Positions 16,409-24,029 of a DNA stretch of 37,195 nt are shown piece after piece. This DNA comes from DAOVRD01 sp964521715 (GTDB lineage: Bacteria; Planctomycetota; Brocadiia; SM23-32), in NCBI GenBank assembly GCA_964521715.1, contig CAZFSS010000036.1, forward strand, positions 1-37,195, written 5' to 3'. The position numbers and the translations under genes were made by a program. Below the pieces are notes generated by a model. The model worked only from the letters and a program-made list of their open reading frames with translations, did not search any database and was not told the origin of the DNA. The first letter of the stretch is position 1; each line of letters opens with the position of its first letter.

Positions 16409-17355
16409 GAGCAACAGAATCCATCAGGGAACAGGTGGCGGAACTCAAGGAGCGCCTGAACGCCGTCATCCTGGCCCACAACTACCAGATCGAGTCCGTG
16501 CAGGAGCTCGCCGACCACGTGGGGGATTCGCTCGGGCTGAGCCGGCGCGCCGCAGAGACGGACGCAGACGTCATCGTGTTCTGCGGAGTGCGTTTCATGG
16601 CGGAGACCGCTGCGATACTGAACCCGGGGAAGCTGGTCCTGCTGCCCGATCCAGAGGCCGACTGCCCGATGGCCCGCATGCTGGACGGGGCCGGGCTGCG
16701 CGATCTGAAGGCCCGGCACCCGGGCGCGGCCGTCGTCTGCTACGTCAACAGCACCGCCGAAGTGAAGGCGCTCAGCGACGTCTGCTGCACGTCGGCCAAC
16801 GCCGTCCAGGTCGTGAACTCCATTGAGCCGGGCCGGCCGCTCATCTTCGTGCCCGACCACCACCTGGGCGGCTACGTCGCCGAGCAAACGGGCAGGGAGC
16901 TAATCCTCTACAGGGGCTACTGCCCCAGCCACGTGCGGATCCTGCCCGAACACATCCGGGAACTGCTGCGCATGTACCCCGACGCCGAGGTCATGGCCCA
17001 TCCGGAGTGCACGCGCGACGTCCGGGAGCTGGCCGACGTGGTGGCCTCGACCGGCGGCATGGTCCAGTGGGCCAGGCAGAGCAAGGCGCGGGTCCTCATC
17101 GTGGCCACCGAGCCGGGCCTGCTCTACAGGCTGCGGCGCGAGAACCCGGGCAAGGAGTTCCTGCCCGCCAGCAAGGCCGCCGTATGCCCCAACATGAAGC
17201 GCATCACCCCCGAGAAGGTGCTGTGGGCGATGCAGGAGCGCAAGCACGCCGTGAGCGTGCCTGACGAAGTGCGCGAGGGAGCCCGCAGGGCCCTCGATAG
17301 GATGCTCGAGCTCGGCGCGGAATCTGCGAGCGCCGCCGCGCGCGCCGTCCCCTGA
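16405..17355 (+). CDS. nadA: Quinolinate synthase A
   Basis: A 316-residue enzyme that condenses iminoaspartate with dihydroxyacetone phosphate to quinolinate in NAD biosynthesis, using a [4Fe-4S] cluster. The sequence shows ILAHNYQIESVQELAD, DADVIVFCGVRFMAETA, CTSANAVQVV and FVPDHHLGGYVA. The three cluster ligands are C87 (ADCPMA), C173 (GYCPSH) and C261 (AVCPNMK), with the usual spacing of about 86-88. The GTG start overlaps the nifS stop, implying coupled translation. Placement of nadA with nifS is known in several bacteria, where NifS-like proteins mature NadA. No nadB or nadC is in the window. Confidence 0.96.
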   Translation: MRATESIREQVAELKERLNAVILAHNYQIESVQELADHVGDSLGLSRRAAETDADVIVFCGVRFMAETAAILNPGKLVLLPDPEADCPMARMLDGAGLRDLKARHPGAAVVCYVNSTAEVKALSDVCCTSANAVQVVNSIEPGRPLIFVPDHHLGGYVAEQTGRELILYRGYCPSHVRILPEHIRELLRMYPDAEVMAHPECTRDVRELADVVASTGGMVQWARQSKARVLIVATEPGLLYRLRRENPGKEFLPASKAAVCPNMKRITPEKVLWAMQERKHAVSVPDEVREGARRALDRMLELGAESASAAARAVP

Positions 17356-17373
17356 GCGGAGCGGTTACTGGCC

Positions 17374-18489
17374 ATGCAGAATGGCGCCGTCAAAGTCGCC
17401 GTCGCCATGTCCGGCGGAGTGGACTCATCCGTCGCGGCCGCCCTGCTCAAGCAGCAAGGATGCGAGGTCACGGGGATCACGATGCGCCTGCCCTCCTACA
17501 CGCCGGACGCGGAGCCCGACGCTCCCTGCTGCGGCGCGCAGGGCGTCGCGGACGCGCGGCGCGTGGCCGCCATGCTGGACATTCCGTTCTACGAGCTGGA
17601 CCTGAGGGCCTACTTCCGCGAGACGGTAGTGGCCGACTTCTGCCGCGCCTACGGCGAGGGCAGGACGCCCAACCCCTGCGCGCGCTGCAACGAGTGGATC
17701 AAGTTCGGCAAGCTGCTGGATCACGCGCGGGCGTTGGGTGCCCAGTTCGTCGCCACGGGCCATTACGTCAGGAAAGAATGGGACGATGAGGCCGGGCGAG
17801 CGGTTCTGCGGATGGGCAAGGGTCAGAACGACCAGTCCTACTTCCTGTTCGGCCTCACGCAGGAGCAATTGCGCGATGCCCTGTTCCCGCTCGGCGAGTA
17901 CTGCAAGGACGAAGTGCGTGAGATGGCCCGGCGGATGAACTTGCCCGTCCATGGGAAGCCCGGGAGCCAGGACCTATGCTTCCTCCCCGACGGGAAGTAC
18001 AGGGAGTTCCTGCGGGCCGAATGCCCGGACGCCTTCCGGCCCGGCCCGGTTCTCCACGTCTCGGGCAAACGGCTCGGCCGGCATGAGGGCATCGCCGACT
18101 ACACCGTGGGCCAGCGCCGCGGACTCGGCATCGCGCACGCCGAGCCCCTCTACGTCGTGGGCTTCAGGCCGGGCGAGAACGCCGTCGTGGTCGGCGAGCG
18201 ACGGCACGTCTTGCGCGACGAGGTGATCGTGGACGAAGTCAACTGGCTGTCCGTCGAGCCCCCGCGGGGGCCCGTCGAGGCCACCGTGAAGATACGGTAC
18301 AATCACCCGGGCGCCGAAGCGCGCGTCATCCCCGAAGGGGACGGGCGGGTCCGCGTCGCCTTTACGGAGCCGCAGGAAGCGCCCTGCCCCGGTCAGGCGG
18401 CCGTCTTCTACTGCGGGACGGCCGTCCTTGGCGGGGGCACCATCGAGAGCGCGCTGAACGGCAGGGAGCAGATAGATGGCGAGCCGTGA
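17374..18489 (+). CDS. mnmA: tRNA-specific 2-thiouridylase MnmA (CxxC type)
   Basis: A 371-residue enzyme that activates U34 of tRNA with ATP and inserts sulfur (s2U of Glu, Gln and Lys tRNAs). The PP-loop AMSGGVDSSVAAALL is at 11-25. The tRNA-binding and catalytic parts include GRTPNPCARCNEWIKFG, NDQSYFLFGL and KPGSQDLCFLPDG. Where E. coli has Asp-x-x-Cys, this protein has C102-A-R-C105, and the second catalytic Cys is C202. Three cysteines in these positions suit [4Fe-4S]-dependent thiolation. A barrel domain (YTVGQRRGLGI onward) completes the fold. It starts 18 bases after nadA, and its end overlaps larE by 14 bases. Confidence 0.95.
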   Translation: MQNGAVKVAVAMSGGVDSSVAAALLKQQGCEVTGITMRLPSYTPDAEPDAPCCGAQGVADARRVAAMLDIPFYELDLRAYFRETVVADFCRAYGEGRTPNPCARCNEWIKFGKLLDHARALGAQFVATGHYVRKEWDDEAGRAVLRMGKGQNDQSYFLFGLTQEQLRDALFPLGEYCKDEVREMARRMNLPVHGKPGSQDLCFLPDGKYREFLRAECPDAFRPGPVLHVSGKRLGRHEGIADYTVGQRRGLGIAHAEPLYVVGFRPGENAVVVGERRHVLRDEVIVDEVNWLSVEPPRGPVEATVKIRYNHPGAEARVIPEGDGRVRVAFTEPQEAPCPGQAAVFYCGTAVLGGGTIESALNGREQIDGEP

Positions 18490-19339
18490 ACTGGAAGGTA
18501 AACTGGATCGGTTGCGCGAGAGCCTTCGCGACATGGGCTCGGTGCTGGTTGCCTTCTCCGGCGGCGTGGACAGCACGTTCCTGACGGCGATGGCGCGCCG
18601 GACCCTGGGCAGGGATCGGACGGCGGCGGCGACCGCCACGTCGCCGACTTATCCGCCGCATGAGCTCCAGGAAGCGAAGGAATTGGCCGAAGGGCTGGAC
18701 GTCGAGCACATCGTATTCCCGTCCGGCGAGATCGAGGACCCGAACTTCAGCGCTAACCCGCCCGACAGGTGCTATTACTGCAAGCTCACGCTATTCGGGG
18801 AGCTCCAGGCGCTGGCGCAGAGGCGCGGATACCGCTTCGTGGCGGACGGGACCAACGCGGATGACACGAGCGACTATCGCCCGGGCTTGCGCGCCGCAAA
18901 GGAGCTGGGCGTCAGGCAGCCCTTGAAGGAAGCGGGCCTGACGAAGGCCGACATACGCGCGCTGTCGGCGGAGCTCGGCTTGCCGACCCACGACAAGCCG
19001 TCCGCCGCGTGCCTGGCCTCCCGGTTCCCCTACGGCGACCCCATCACGGCGCAGAAACTCGAGCGCGTCGCCCGCGCGGAGAGCATCCTGAGGGAGATGG
19101 GATTCCGCGGGTTCCGGGTCCGCAGCCACGATCCCATCGCGCGGATCGAACTGGGCCGCAGCGAAGACCTCGCTGCCCTTCTGCAGGACGGCAAACGACG
19201 GGATTTGGTGGCAAAGATGAAGGCCCTGGGTTATAAGTACGTTACGCTCGACCTTGAGGGCTACCGCACCGGCAGCATGAACGAGGTGCTCGACCGCAAT
19301 GGCATCGGGGCGGACGAGCAGGGGTCACCGGGAGAGTAG
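18476..19339 (+). CDS. larE: LarE-like ATP-dependent sulfur transferase
   Basis: A 287-residue PP-loop protein of the LarE family. Known LarE proteins adenylate a carboxylate and donate sulfur (from a sacrificial Cys or a bound cluster) to build the nickel-pincer cofactor of lactate racemase. Visible are FSGGVDSTFL (27-36), FVADGTNADDTSDYRPG (121-137), NPPDRCYYCKLTLF with C99/C102 and DKPSAACLASRFPYG with C179, the equivalent of the sacrificial Cys of Lactiplantibacillus LarE. No larA, larB or larC is nearby. In this operon it may serve another thiolation or an unlinked Lar pathway. The ATG lies inside the mnmA end. Translation is probably coupled. Confidence 0.9.
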   Translation: MASRELEGKLDRLRESLRDMGSVLVAFSGGVDSTFLTAMARRTLGRDRTAAATATSPTYPPHELQEAKELAEGLDVEHIVFPSGEIEDPNFSANPPDRCYYCKLTLFGELQALAQRRGYRFVADGTNADDTSDYRPGLRAAKELGVRQPLKEAGLTKADIRALSAELGLPTHDKPSAACLASRFPYGDPITAQKLERVARAESILREMGFRGFRVRSHDPIARIELGRSEDLAALLQDGKRRDLVAKMKALGYKYVTLDLEGYRTGSMNEVLDRNGIGADEQGSPGE

Positions 19340-19341
19340 AC

Positions 19342-19740
19342 GTGTACACCGAGAAAGTGCTCGAACACTTCGCCAACCCCCATAACGTCGGCGAGGTGGA
19401 GGATCCTGACGGCGTCGGGCAAGTCGGCAACCCCGTCTGCGGCGACGTCATGAGGATCACGATCAAGGTGCAGAACGGCCGCCTGGCGGACGTGAAGTTC
19501 AGGACGCTGGGGTGCGCGGCGGCGATAGCCACCAGCAGCATCACCACAGAAATGGCGAAGGGCAAGACGCTCGACGAAGCTCTGAAGATCACCCGGCAGC
19601 AAGTGGCCGACCAGCTTGGGGGGCTGCCGACAAACAAGATGCACTGCTCCAACCTGGCAGCGCAGGGCCTGCACGAAGCGATCAAGGACTACCTGGCGAA
19701 GAGCGCGGCCGCAGCCGGCAGGAGCCGGGCAGCGAACTGA
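19342..19740 (+). CDS. iscU: Fe-S cluster scaffold (IscU/NifU N-terminal type)
   Basis: A 132-residue scaffold on which NifS-derived sulfur and iron are assembled into clusters. The hallmark residues are present: C33 in GNPVCGDVM with D35, C58 in TLGCAAAIATSS, and C102 in KMHCSNLAAQGL. It has the form MYTEKVLEHFANPHNVGEV typical of NifU-like scaffolds in anaerobes and lacks the C-terminal NFU domain of long NifU. The GTG start is two bases after the larE stop. It is the last gene of the operon and ends 9 bases from the convergent phosphofructokinase gene. Confidence 0.95.
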   Translation: MYTEKVLEHFANPHNVGEVEDPDGVGQVGNPVCGDVMRITIKVQNGRLADVKFRTLGCAAAIATSSITTEMAKGKTLDEALKITRQQVADQLGGLPTNKMHCSNLAAQGLHEAIKDYLAKSAAAAGRSRAAN

Positions 19741-19751
19741 GCCCGCGGGCT
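19740..19751. terminator. Perfect 12-bp palindrome between convergent operons
   Basis: AGCCCGCGGGCT spans the 9-base gap and both stop-codon edges of nifU and the phosphofructokinase gene. It may slow polymerase from either side. No T run is present, so a terminator role is only tentative. Confidence 0.3.
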
Positions 19752-21081
19752 ACCGCAGGCCCTGCGGGATGTAGTCACGGAGTCCCGCCGCCGGCGTCGC
19801 GCCGCCTTTCAGCCGCGCCATCCGCGGCAGCGGGTCGCCGATGAGGGGCATGGCCCACCGGACGAAACCATCGGTCACGTCCGTCTTGCCGGGCGCGATC
19901 CACTCGGCGGGAAAGCTGCGCTCGGCGTTAGCGACGGCCTGCAGCGGCACTTCGCCGTATTCGACCGCGTACCTCTTCCCCGGTTTGCGCAGGATGGTGG
20001 ACATCACGCCGCCCTGCCCTTTCAGCGCGAGCTCGCCCGCGTGCACGCCGACCTGATAGGCCTCCTCCAGGTCAACGCTGGAGGCCCGGCTGATGTCCCG
20101 CCTTTGCAGCGTTCCCGGCACGTCGACTCGGGCGATGCCGGGGGCGGCCAGCCTGCCCTGCGCCCTCCCCTCTGCGTCGCAGCGGTCCACGCCGTTCAGG
20201 TAGTTCATCAGCAGGTGCGCGGCCGTGGTCTGCGACGCGCTGAACTGCGCGTGGCCGAAGCTATCGCGCAGGATGCCCACGTCCCCCACGTTCGCCCCCT
20301 CCGTGATGACGACCATGCACCGTCCCGCCTGGCGCAGCGTCTCGTTGACGCTCTGCGTGATGGACTCCAGGTTCTCCTGGGGATCGCCCTTGCCGAGCGC
20401 CTCCGGCATGATGATGAGCAGCGGCATCTGGCGGCCGGGGTCGCCCAACCGCGCCGAGGCGGTGATGAAGCCGATCTTGCGGCCCATCGCCTGCATGATG
20501 AGAACCGGGTCGCTGGAGCAGCTCGCTTTGTTCTCCTCGTTGGCCTCCAGCACGCTCATGGCCCAGTACCTGGCGACGCTGCCGTAGCCGGGGCTGTGAT
20601 CGCACAGGGCAAACGTGCCGTCTTCTTGAAGCGAGCCGCCGACGTCGTTGTCGACCGTCTTAGACAGGCCGATGGAGATCAGGTCGAGGCCGGCGTCTTT
20701 GGCCACGCCCGCCACGCGGTGAGCCGTGTCCATCGAATCGTTGCCGCCGATGTAGAAGAAGCAGCCGACGTTATGTGCCTTGAAAACCTCGATGATGCGG
20801 GCGTAGTCCTCGTCGTAGGCGCCGCTCTTGCCGGCCAGCTTATAGCGGCAGCTCCCGATGCTGCCGGCCGACGGCGTTTCGGCAAGGAGCCGGATCTGCT
20901 CCGGATCCTGGGCGGTCAGGTCGATGAACTCGTTCCTCAGGACTCCCACGATGCCCATTGACGCGCCGTAGACGCTGCCGATCTGAGGCGAGGCACCCAG
21001 CGTCTCAACCACGCCCCTGAGCGTATTGTTGATCACCGCCGTCGGCCCGCCCGACTGGGCTACGACTGCATTCATCGGCAT
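19750..21081 (-). CDS. 6-phosphofructokinase, probably PPi-dependent
   Basis: A 443-residue phosphofructokinase interconverting fructose 6-phosphate and fructose 1,6-bisphosphate. NAVVAQSGGPTAVINNTLRG is the N-terminal phosphate loop. The phosphoryl-donor motif reads GGNDSMDTA at 112-120, where ATP enzymes have GGDGS. The substituted second position (Asp115) and K141 in LSKTVDND are the features that favour pyrophosphate over ATP. The first Asp of the motif is Asn here. The later motif is MGRKIGFITASARLG. The start at 21081 has GGAG 8 bases upstream. It is the last gene of gnd-HAD-pfk, 24 bases after the HAD gene, giving a small central-carbon operon. Confidence 0.9.
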   Translation of the reverse strand: MPMNAVVAQSGGPTAVINNTLRGVVETLGASPQIGSVYGASMGIVGVLRNEFIDLTAQDPEQIRLLAETPSAGSIGSCRYKLAGKSGAYDEDYARIIEVFKAHNVGCFFYIGGNDSMDTAHRVAGVAKDAGLDLISIGLSKTVDNDVGGSLQEDGTFALCDHSPGYGSVARYWAMSVLEANEENKASCSSDPVLIMQAMGRKIGFITASARLGDPGRQMPLLIIMPEALGKGDPQENLESITQSVNETLRQAGRCMVVITEGANVGDVGILRDSFGHAQFSASQTTAAHLLMNYLNGVDRCDAEGRAQGRLAAPGIARVDVPGTLQRRDISRASSVDLEEAYQVGVHAGELALKGQGGVMSTILRKPGKRYAVEYGEVPLQAVANAERSFPAEWIAPGKTDVTDGFVRWAMPLIGDPLPRMARLKGGATPAAGLRDYIPQGLR

Positions 21082-21105
21082 CGCGTTGCTCCGTACTGGG
21101 TGGCA

Positions 21106-22155
21106 TTAAAGGACGAAGAGCTTGCCTCGGGGATGGAGCTGCTTGTAGGTCTCGATCCGCTTGTCCTGGAGCTTCCCGTACTCTTCGCGGGCGTCGTAGT
21201 CCTCCTTCTCCCACGGGCCCTTGTCCAGCAGGACGTCCTCGAAGGCTGCGACCTTCTCGTCCTCCATCCGGCCTCGGTACTCGCCTGCGAAGAACGCCTC
21301 GAACGACTCGCGGGCAGTCGCCCAGGCCTCCTGTTCAAGGCCGGCAGGCGTAGGATAGAAGAGGGCGTCGTTGCCACGCGCGGCCTTCAGGTCGCCGCCG
21401 CCGTCGCCGATCATGATGACCTGATCCCCTTCGTAGCCGCCGGCCTCCCTGAGCACTCGGATGTGATCGCCCTTCTTGCCCATCTCCTTGCCGGCAATGG
21501 CCTGCACGTACCCGGCCAGCTCCGTGCGCGTCCACCATTCCGCCAGGTCGTTGTACGGCGTGGCGGAGACGACCAGGATGTCCGCGTCCCGGGACACGCG
21601 CTCCAGGGTCTCTCGCACGCCGTCGAACGGCGGCATGTCGAGCGTAACAAACTGGAACGTCCGGTCGACGGCCTCGCTCCAGCTCAGCAGCCGCGTCACG
21701 TTGTAGTCCAGGCCGTTCATCTGGTGGTACTCCGCCAGGGAGGGGATGCCGAACGCCTTCTTTCCCCCGCTCTTCTCGACGAAGCTTACGTAGCCCTCAA
21801 TAGAGGAGAGCAGGTCCCTGACATGGTCTTCACACAGCACTTCGCGCGCCTGGCGGTCGGCCAGCAGGGACGCCAGCGTGTACCGGACGGCCAGGTAGCG
21901 GTCGCACCCCCTGGTCGTCGCCCACAGGTTGTGGTGCTCGGCATGGAGCCGGAAGAACATCTCGGTCCCGCGCAGGCCGTTCATGTCCATGTAGTGCGGG
22001 TGGAACACGATGACCTGCTTGGCCCACATGTTGTCGAGCGCGCAGCCATCGGTGTCTATGCAGACGGCGAAGTCGTGCTCGCGCTGCCAGTTGCGGATCT
22101 GCTGCTGCGGATCGTCCTTGATCTGCTGCTTCGTCAGCACTCCCTGGAAGGCCAT
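21106..22155 (-). CDS. HAD-superfamily hydrolase
   Basis: A 349-residue protein with the four HAD motifs: D34-x-D36 in VCIDTDGCALDN, S197 in ILVVSATPYNDL, a Lys region around KGDHIRVLRE, and D251/D255 in IMIGDGGGDLKAAR. A large helical cap (about 50-170) lies between motifs I and II. The substrate is unknown; its place between gnd and the phosphofructokinase gene suggests a sugar phosphate. I chose ATG 22155 because GGAGAGG lies 5 bases upstream and the extension of the frame to 22395 overlaps gnd and is not HAD-like. It starts 47 bases after the gnd stop. Confidence 0.85.
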   Translation of the reverse strand: MAFQGVLTKQQIKDDPQQQIRNWQREHDFAVCIDTDGCALDNMWAKQVIVFHPHYMDMNGLRGTEMFFRLHAEHHNLWATTRGCDRYLAVRYTLASLLADRQAREVLCEDHVRDLLSSIEGYVSFVEKSGGKKAFGIPSLAEYHQMNGLDYNVTRLLSWSEAVDRTFQFVTLDMPPFDGVRETLERVSRDADILVVSATPYNDLAEWWTRTELAGYVQAIAGKEMGKKGDHIRVLREAGGYEGDQVIMIGDGGGDLKAARGNDALFYPTPAGLEQEAWATARESFEAFFAGEYRGRMEDEKVAAFEDVLLDKGPWEKEDYDAREEYGKLQDKRIETYKQLHPRGKLFVL

Positions 22156-22202
22156 GGCCCCTCTCCGAAGCGGTGCGTGGTTGGCGAATGGGCGCGCGCC
22201 CG

Positions 22203-23747
22203 TCAGTCGGCCGGGCTCAGGTGGTAGCCCTTGCCCCCTTTGTCGACGCGCTCGAAACCGTGCTCGCCGAAACGGTCCCGCTGCCCCTGGATCATGTTGG
22301 CGGGCAGGCGCGCCGTGCGATACGTGTCGAGGTAGACGAGCGAGGCTCCGACTGCGTCCGCCGGCAGTCCCAGCCCGGCCATCGTGGAGACCCACCAGCG
22401 CCAGTTCGTCTGGAACCCGGCGTCGTTCAGCCTGTCGGCGAACTGCGGGGCCAGCAGGATGCAGTGCAGGTCCCCGTCCTGGCAGAACGCCTCCCGAATG
22501 GGGTCGAGCAACTTCGAGCGTATGATGCAGCCGCCCTTCCAGATGCGGGCGATCTCGTCCAGCTCAAGCTCGAACTCGTACCGGCCGTTGCTCTCCGCCG
22601 GATCGGCCAAGGATGCCTCCCGCAGCAACCAGAACCCCTGCGCGTAGGCCGCCACCATCGTCCCGTAGAGCGCGTCCGCTGCGGCGTCGATGAGCCTGCC
22701 CTCTTCGGCGCGGTCGAACGGGCCCAAGAGCTTCGCTCGCAGCCTGCCAGCGGCGGCCAGCCGCTGTTTCTTGTACGCGCTCATGATGCGGGCCTGGAGC
22801 GCCGCTGCGATCGTCGGCACGGGGACGCCCAGATCGAACGCGATCTGCGAGGTCCATTTGCCGGTGCCCTTCTGGCCCGCCCGATCCAGTATCACGTCCA
22901 GCATCGGCTTGCCGGTCTCCGCGTCGACCATCCCGAGCAGCTCGGTCGATATCTCCATGAGGTAGCCCCCGTGCCTCCCGGCCGTCATCTCCGCGAAGAT
23001 GGGCTGGATCTCGGCGGGGGTGCGGTCCAGCAGCACGGCCAGCGCGTGGTAGACCTCCGAGATGGCCTGCATGATGCCGTACTCGATGCCGTTGTGCACA
23101 TTCTTGACGAAGTGGCCGGCCTCGTTGTCCCCCATGTAGGTGCAGCACGGGCCGTCAACCTGCGCGGCGGCCGCCTCCAGCATGTCGCTCACGTGCGCAT
23201 AGGCCTCGCGCGAGCCGCCGGGCATGATGCACGGACCCATCAGCGCACCCTCGGCCCCGCCGCTCACCCCCGTGCCGACGAAGAGGATGCGGCGCCTGGC
23301 GAACTCGTCACACCGCCGCTTCGTGTCGTGCGGGTGCGAGTTGGCCGCGTCGATGATGACCGTGCCCTTCGGAATGAGGTCCGCCAGAGCCGGCACGTCC
23401 CGCTCTTCGCCGTCGCCGTACCTGGCCTTCGAGCCGCTGAAGAAGAGGTCGTCGATGGGACCCCAGGGCTCGATGACGGGATCGTTGGCCTTGATCATGG
23501 CCAGCACGGCCCCGCCGGGGCTCTTCAGGTGCCGGCAGGCCTCGACCAGCGTCTCGGCCGTGCCGACCCGGTCGGCTATCTCCTCGCCAGCCACTTCTTG
23601 GGCAAACCGTTCGGTTGTGGAGACCGTGCGGTTGACGCCGATGACCCTGTAGCCGTTGCGGGCGAAGTTGCGGATTAGGTTCTCGCCCATCACGCCGAGG
23701 CCGTACAGAACAAGATCGTACTTACCGTCGAGCTTCGTCACTTCCAT
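22203..23747 (-). CDS. gnd: 6-phosphogluconate dehydrogenase, decarboxylating
   Basis: A 514-residue enzyme of the oxidative pentose phosphate pathway, giving ribulose 5-phosphate, CO2 and reduced cofactor. It has the Rossmann motif YGLGVMGENLIRNFARNG (15-32), VSGGAEGALMGPCIMPGG (161-178), the catalytic block GDNEAGHFVKNVHNGIEYG (206-224; K215, N219) and GTGKWTSQIAFDLGVPVPTI in the all-helical domain. It is slightly longer than E. coli Gnd (468) with extra C-terminal residues. The ATG at 23747 is preferred to the 23777 extension, which has no family similarity. It is first of three genes behind the promoter at 23831-23859. Confidence 0.96.
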   Translation of the reverse strand: MEVTKLDGKYDLVLYGLGVMGENLIRNFARNGYRVIGVNRTVSTTERFAQEVAGEEIADRVGTAETLVEACRHLKSPGGAVLAMIKANDPVIEPWGPIDDLFFSGSKARYGDGEERDVPALADLIPKGTVIIDAANSHPHDTKRRCDEFARRRILFVGTGVSGGAEGALMGPCIMPGGSREAYAHVSDMLEAAAAQVDGPCCTYMGDNEAGHFVKNVHNGIEYGIMQAISEVYHALAVLLDRTPAEIQPIFAEMTAGRHGGYLMEISTELLGMVDAETGKPMLDVILDRAGQKGTGKWTSQIAFDLGVPVPTIAAALQARIMSAYKKQRLAAAGRLRAKLLGPFDRAEEGRLIDAAADALYGTMVAAYAQGFWLLREASLADPAESNGRYEFELELDEIARIWKGGCIIRSKLLDPIREAFCQDGDLHCILLAPQFADRLNDAGFQTNWRWWVSTMAGLGLPADAVGASLVYLDTYRTARLPANMIQGQRDRFGEHGFERVDKGGKGYHLSPAD

Positions 23748-23830
23748 CTCGCGTCTCCAGCAGGAACAGAATGGCATTCAGAGGACCGGCAGAAGCTCGT
23801 CGCATGCCCGCGCGACGCCCCGCGATCGCC

Positions 23831-23859
23831 ATTCTGCCAGAAGGCCCCTGGGGTGTCAA
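23831..23859 (-). promoter_or_regulatory. Sigma70-like promoter for gnd-HAD-pfk
   Basis: On the minus strand TTGACA (23859-23854) and CAGAAT (23836-23831) are 17 bases apart, about 84 bases before the gnd start codon. The -35 is perfect; the -10 matches at 4 of 6 positions. Confidence 0.55.
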
Positions 23860-23895
23860 GCATGCGGCCGCAGGGGGGCTGCAGGCCAGGTCACC

Positions 23896-23924
23896 TTGCG
23901 CCGCGGGCCGCCATCGCTTATAAA
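23896..23924 (+). promoter_or_regulatory. Possible promoter for the dehydrogenase pair
   Basis: TTGCGC and TATAAA are separated by 17 bases about 105 bases before the GTG at 24030. The -10 is strong and the -35 weak. With the gnd promoter this makes a back-to-back divergent control region. Confidence 0.4.
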
Positions 23925-24029
23925 TTGGCAGCGATGGCGATGCCTGCGGCTCCGCAGAAGGCAGGGCCGAGGGCGTGGCCCCGTGCAAGTTCGCGGAAGA
24001 CCCGGCACTCGGTCTACGGAGTGAGCAAG

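Noticed and set aside
21100..22227. 375-codon plus-strand frame, and a 501-codon one at 22173-23678
   Set aside because: Both are antisense to clear HAD and gnd genes and contain no family motifs.
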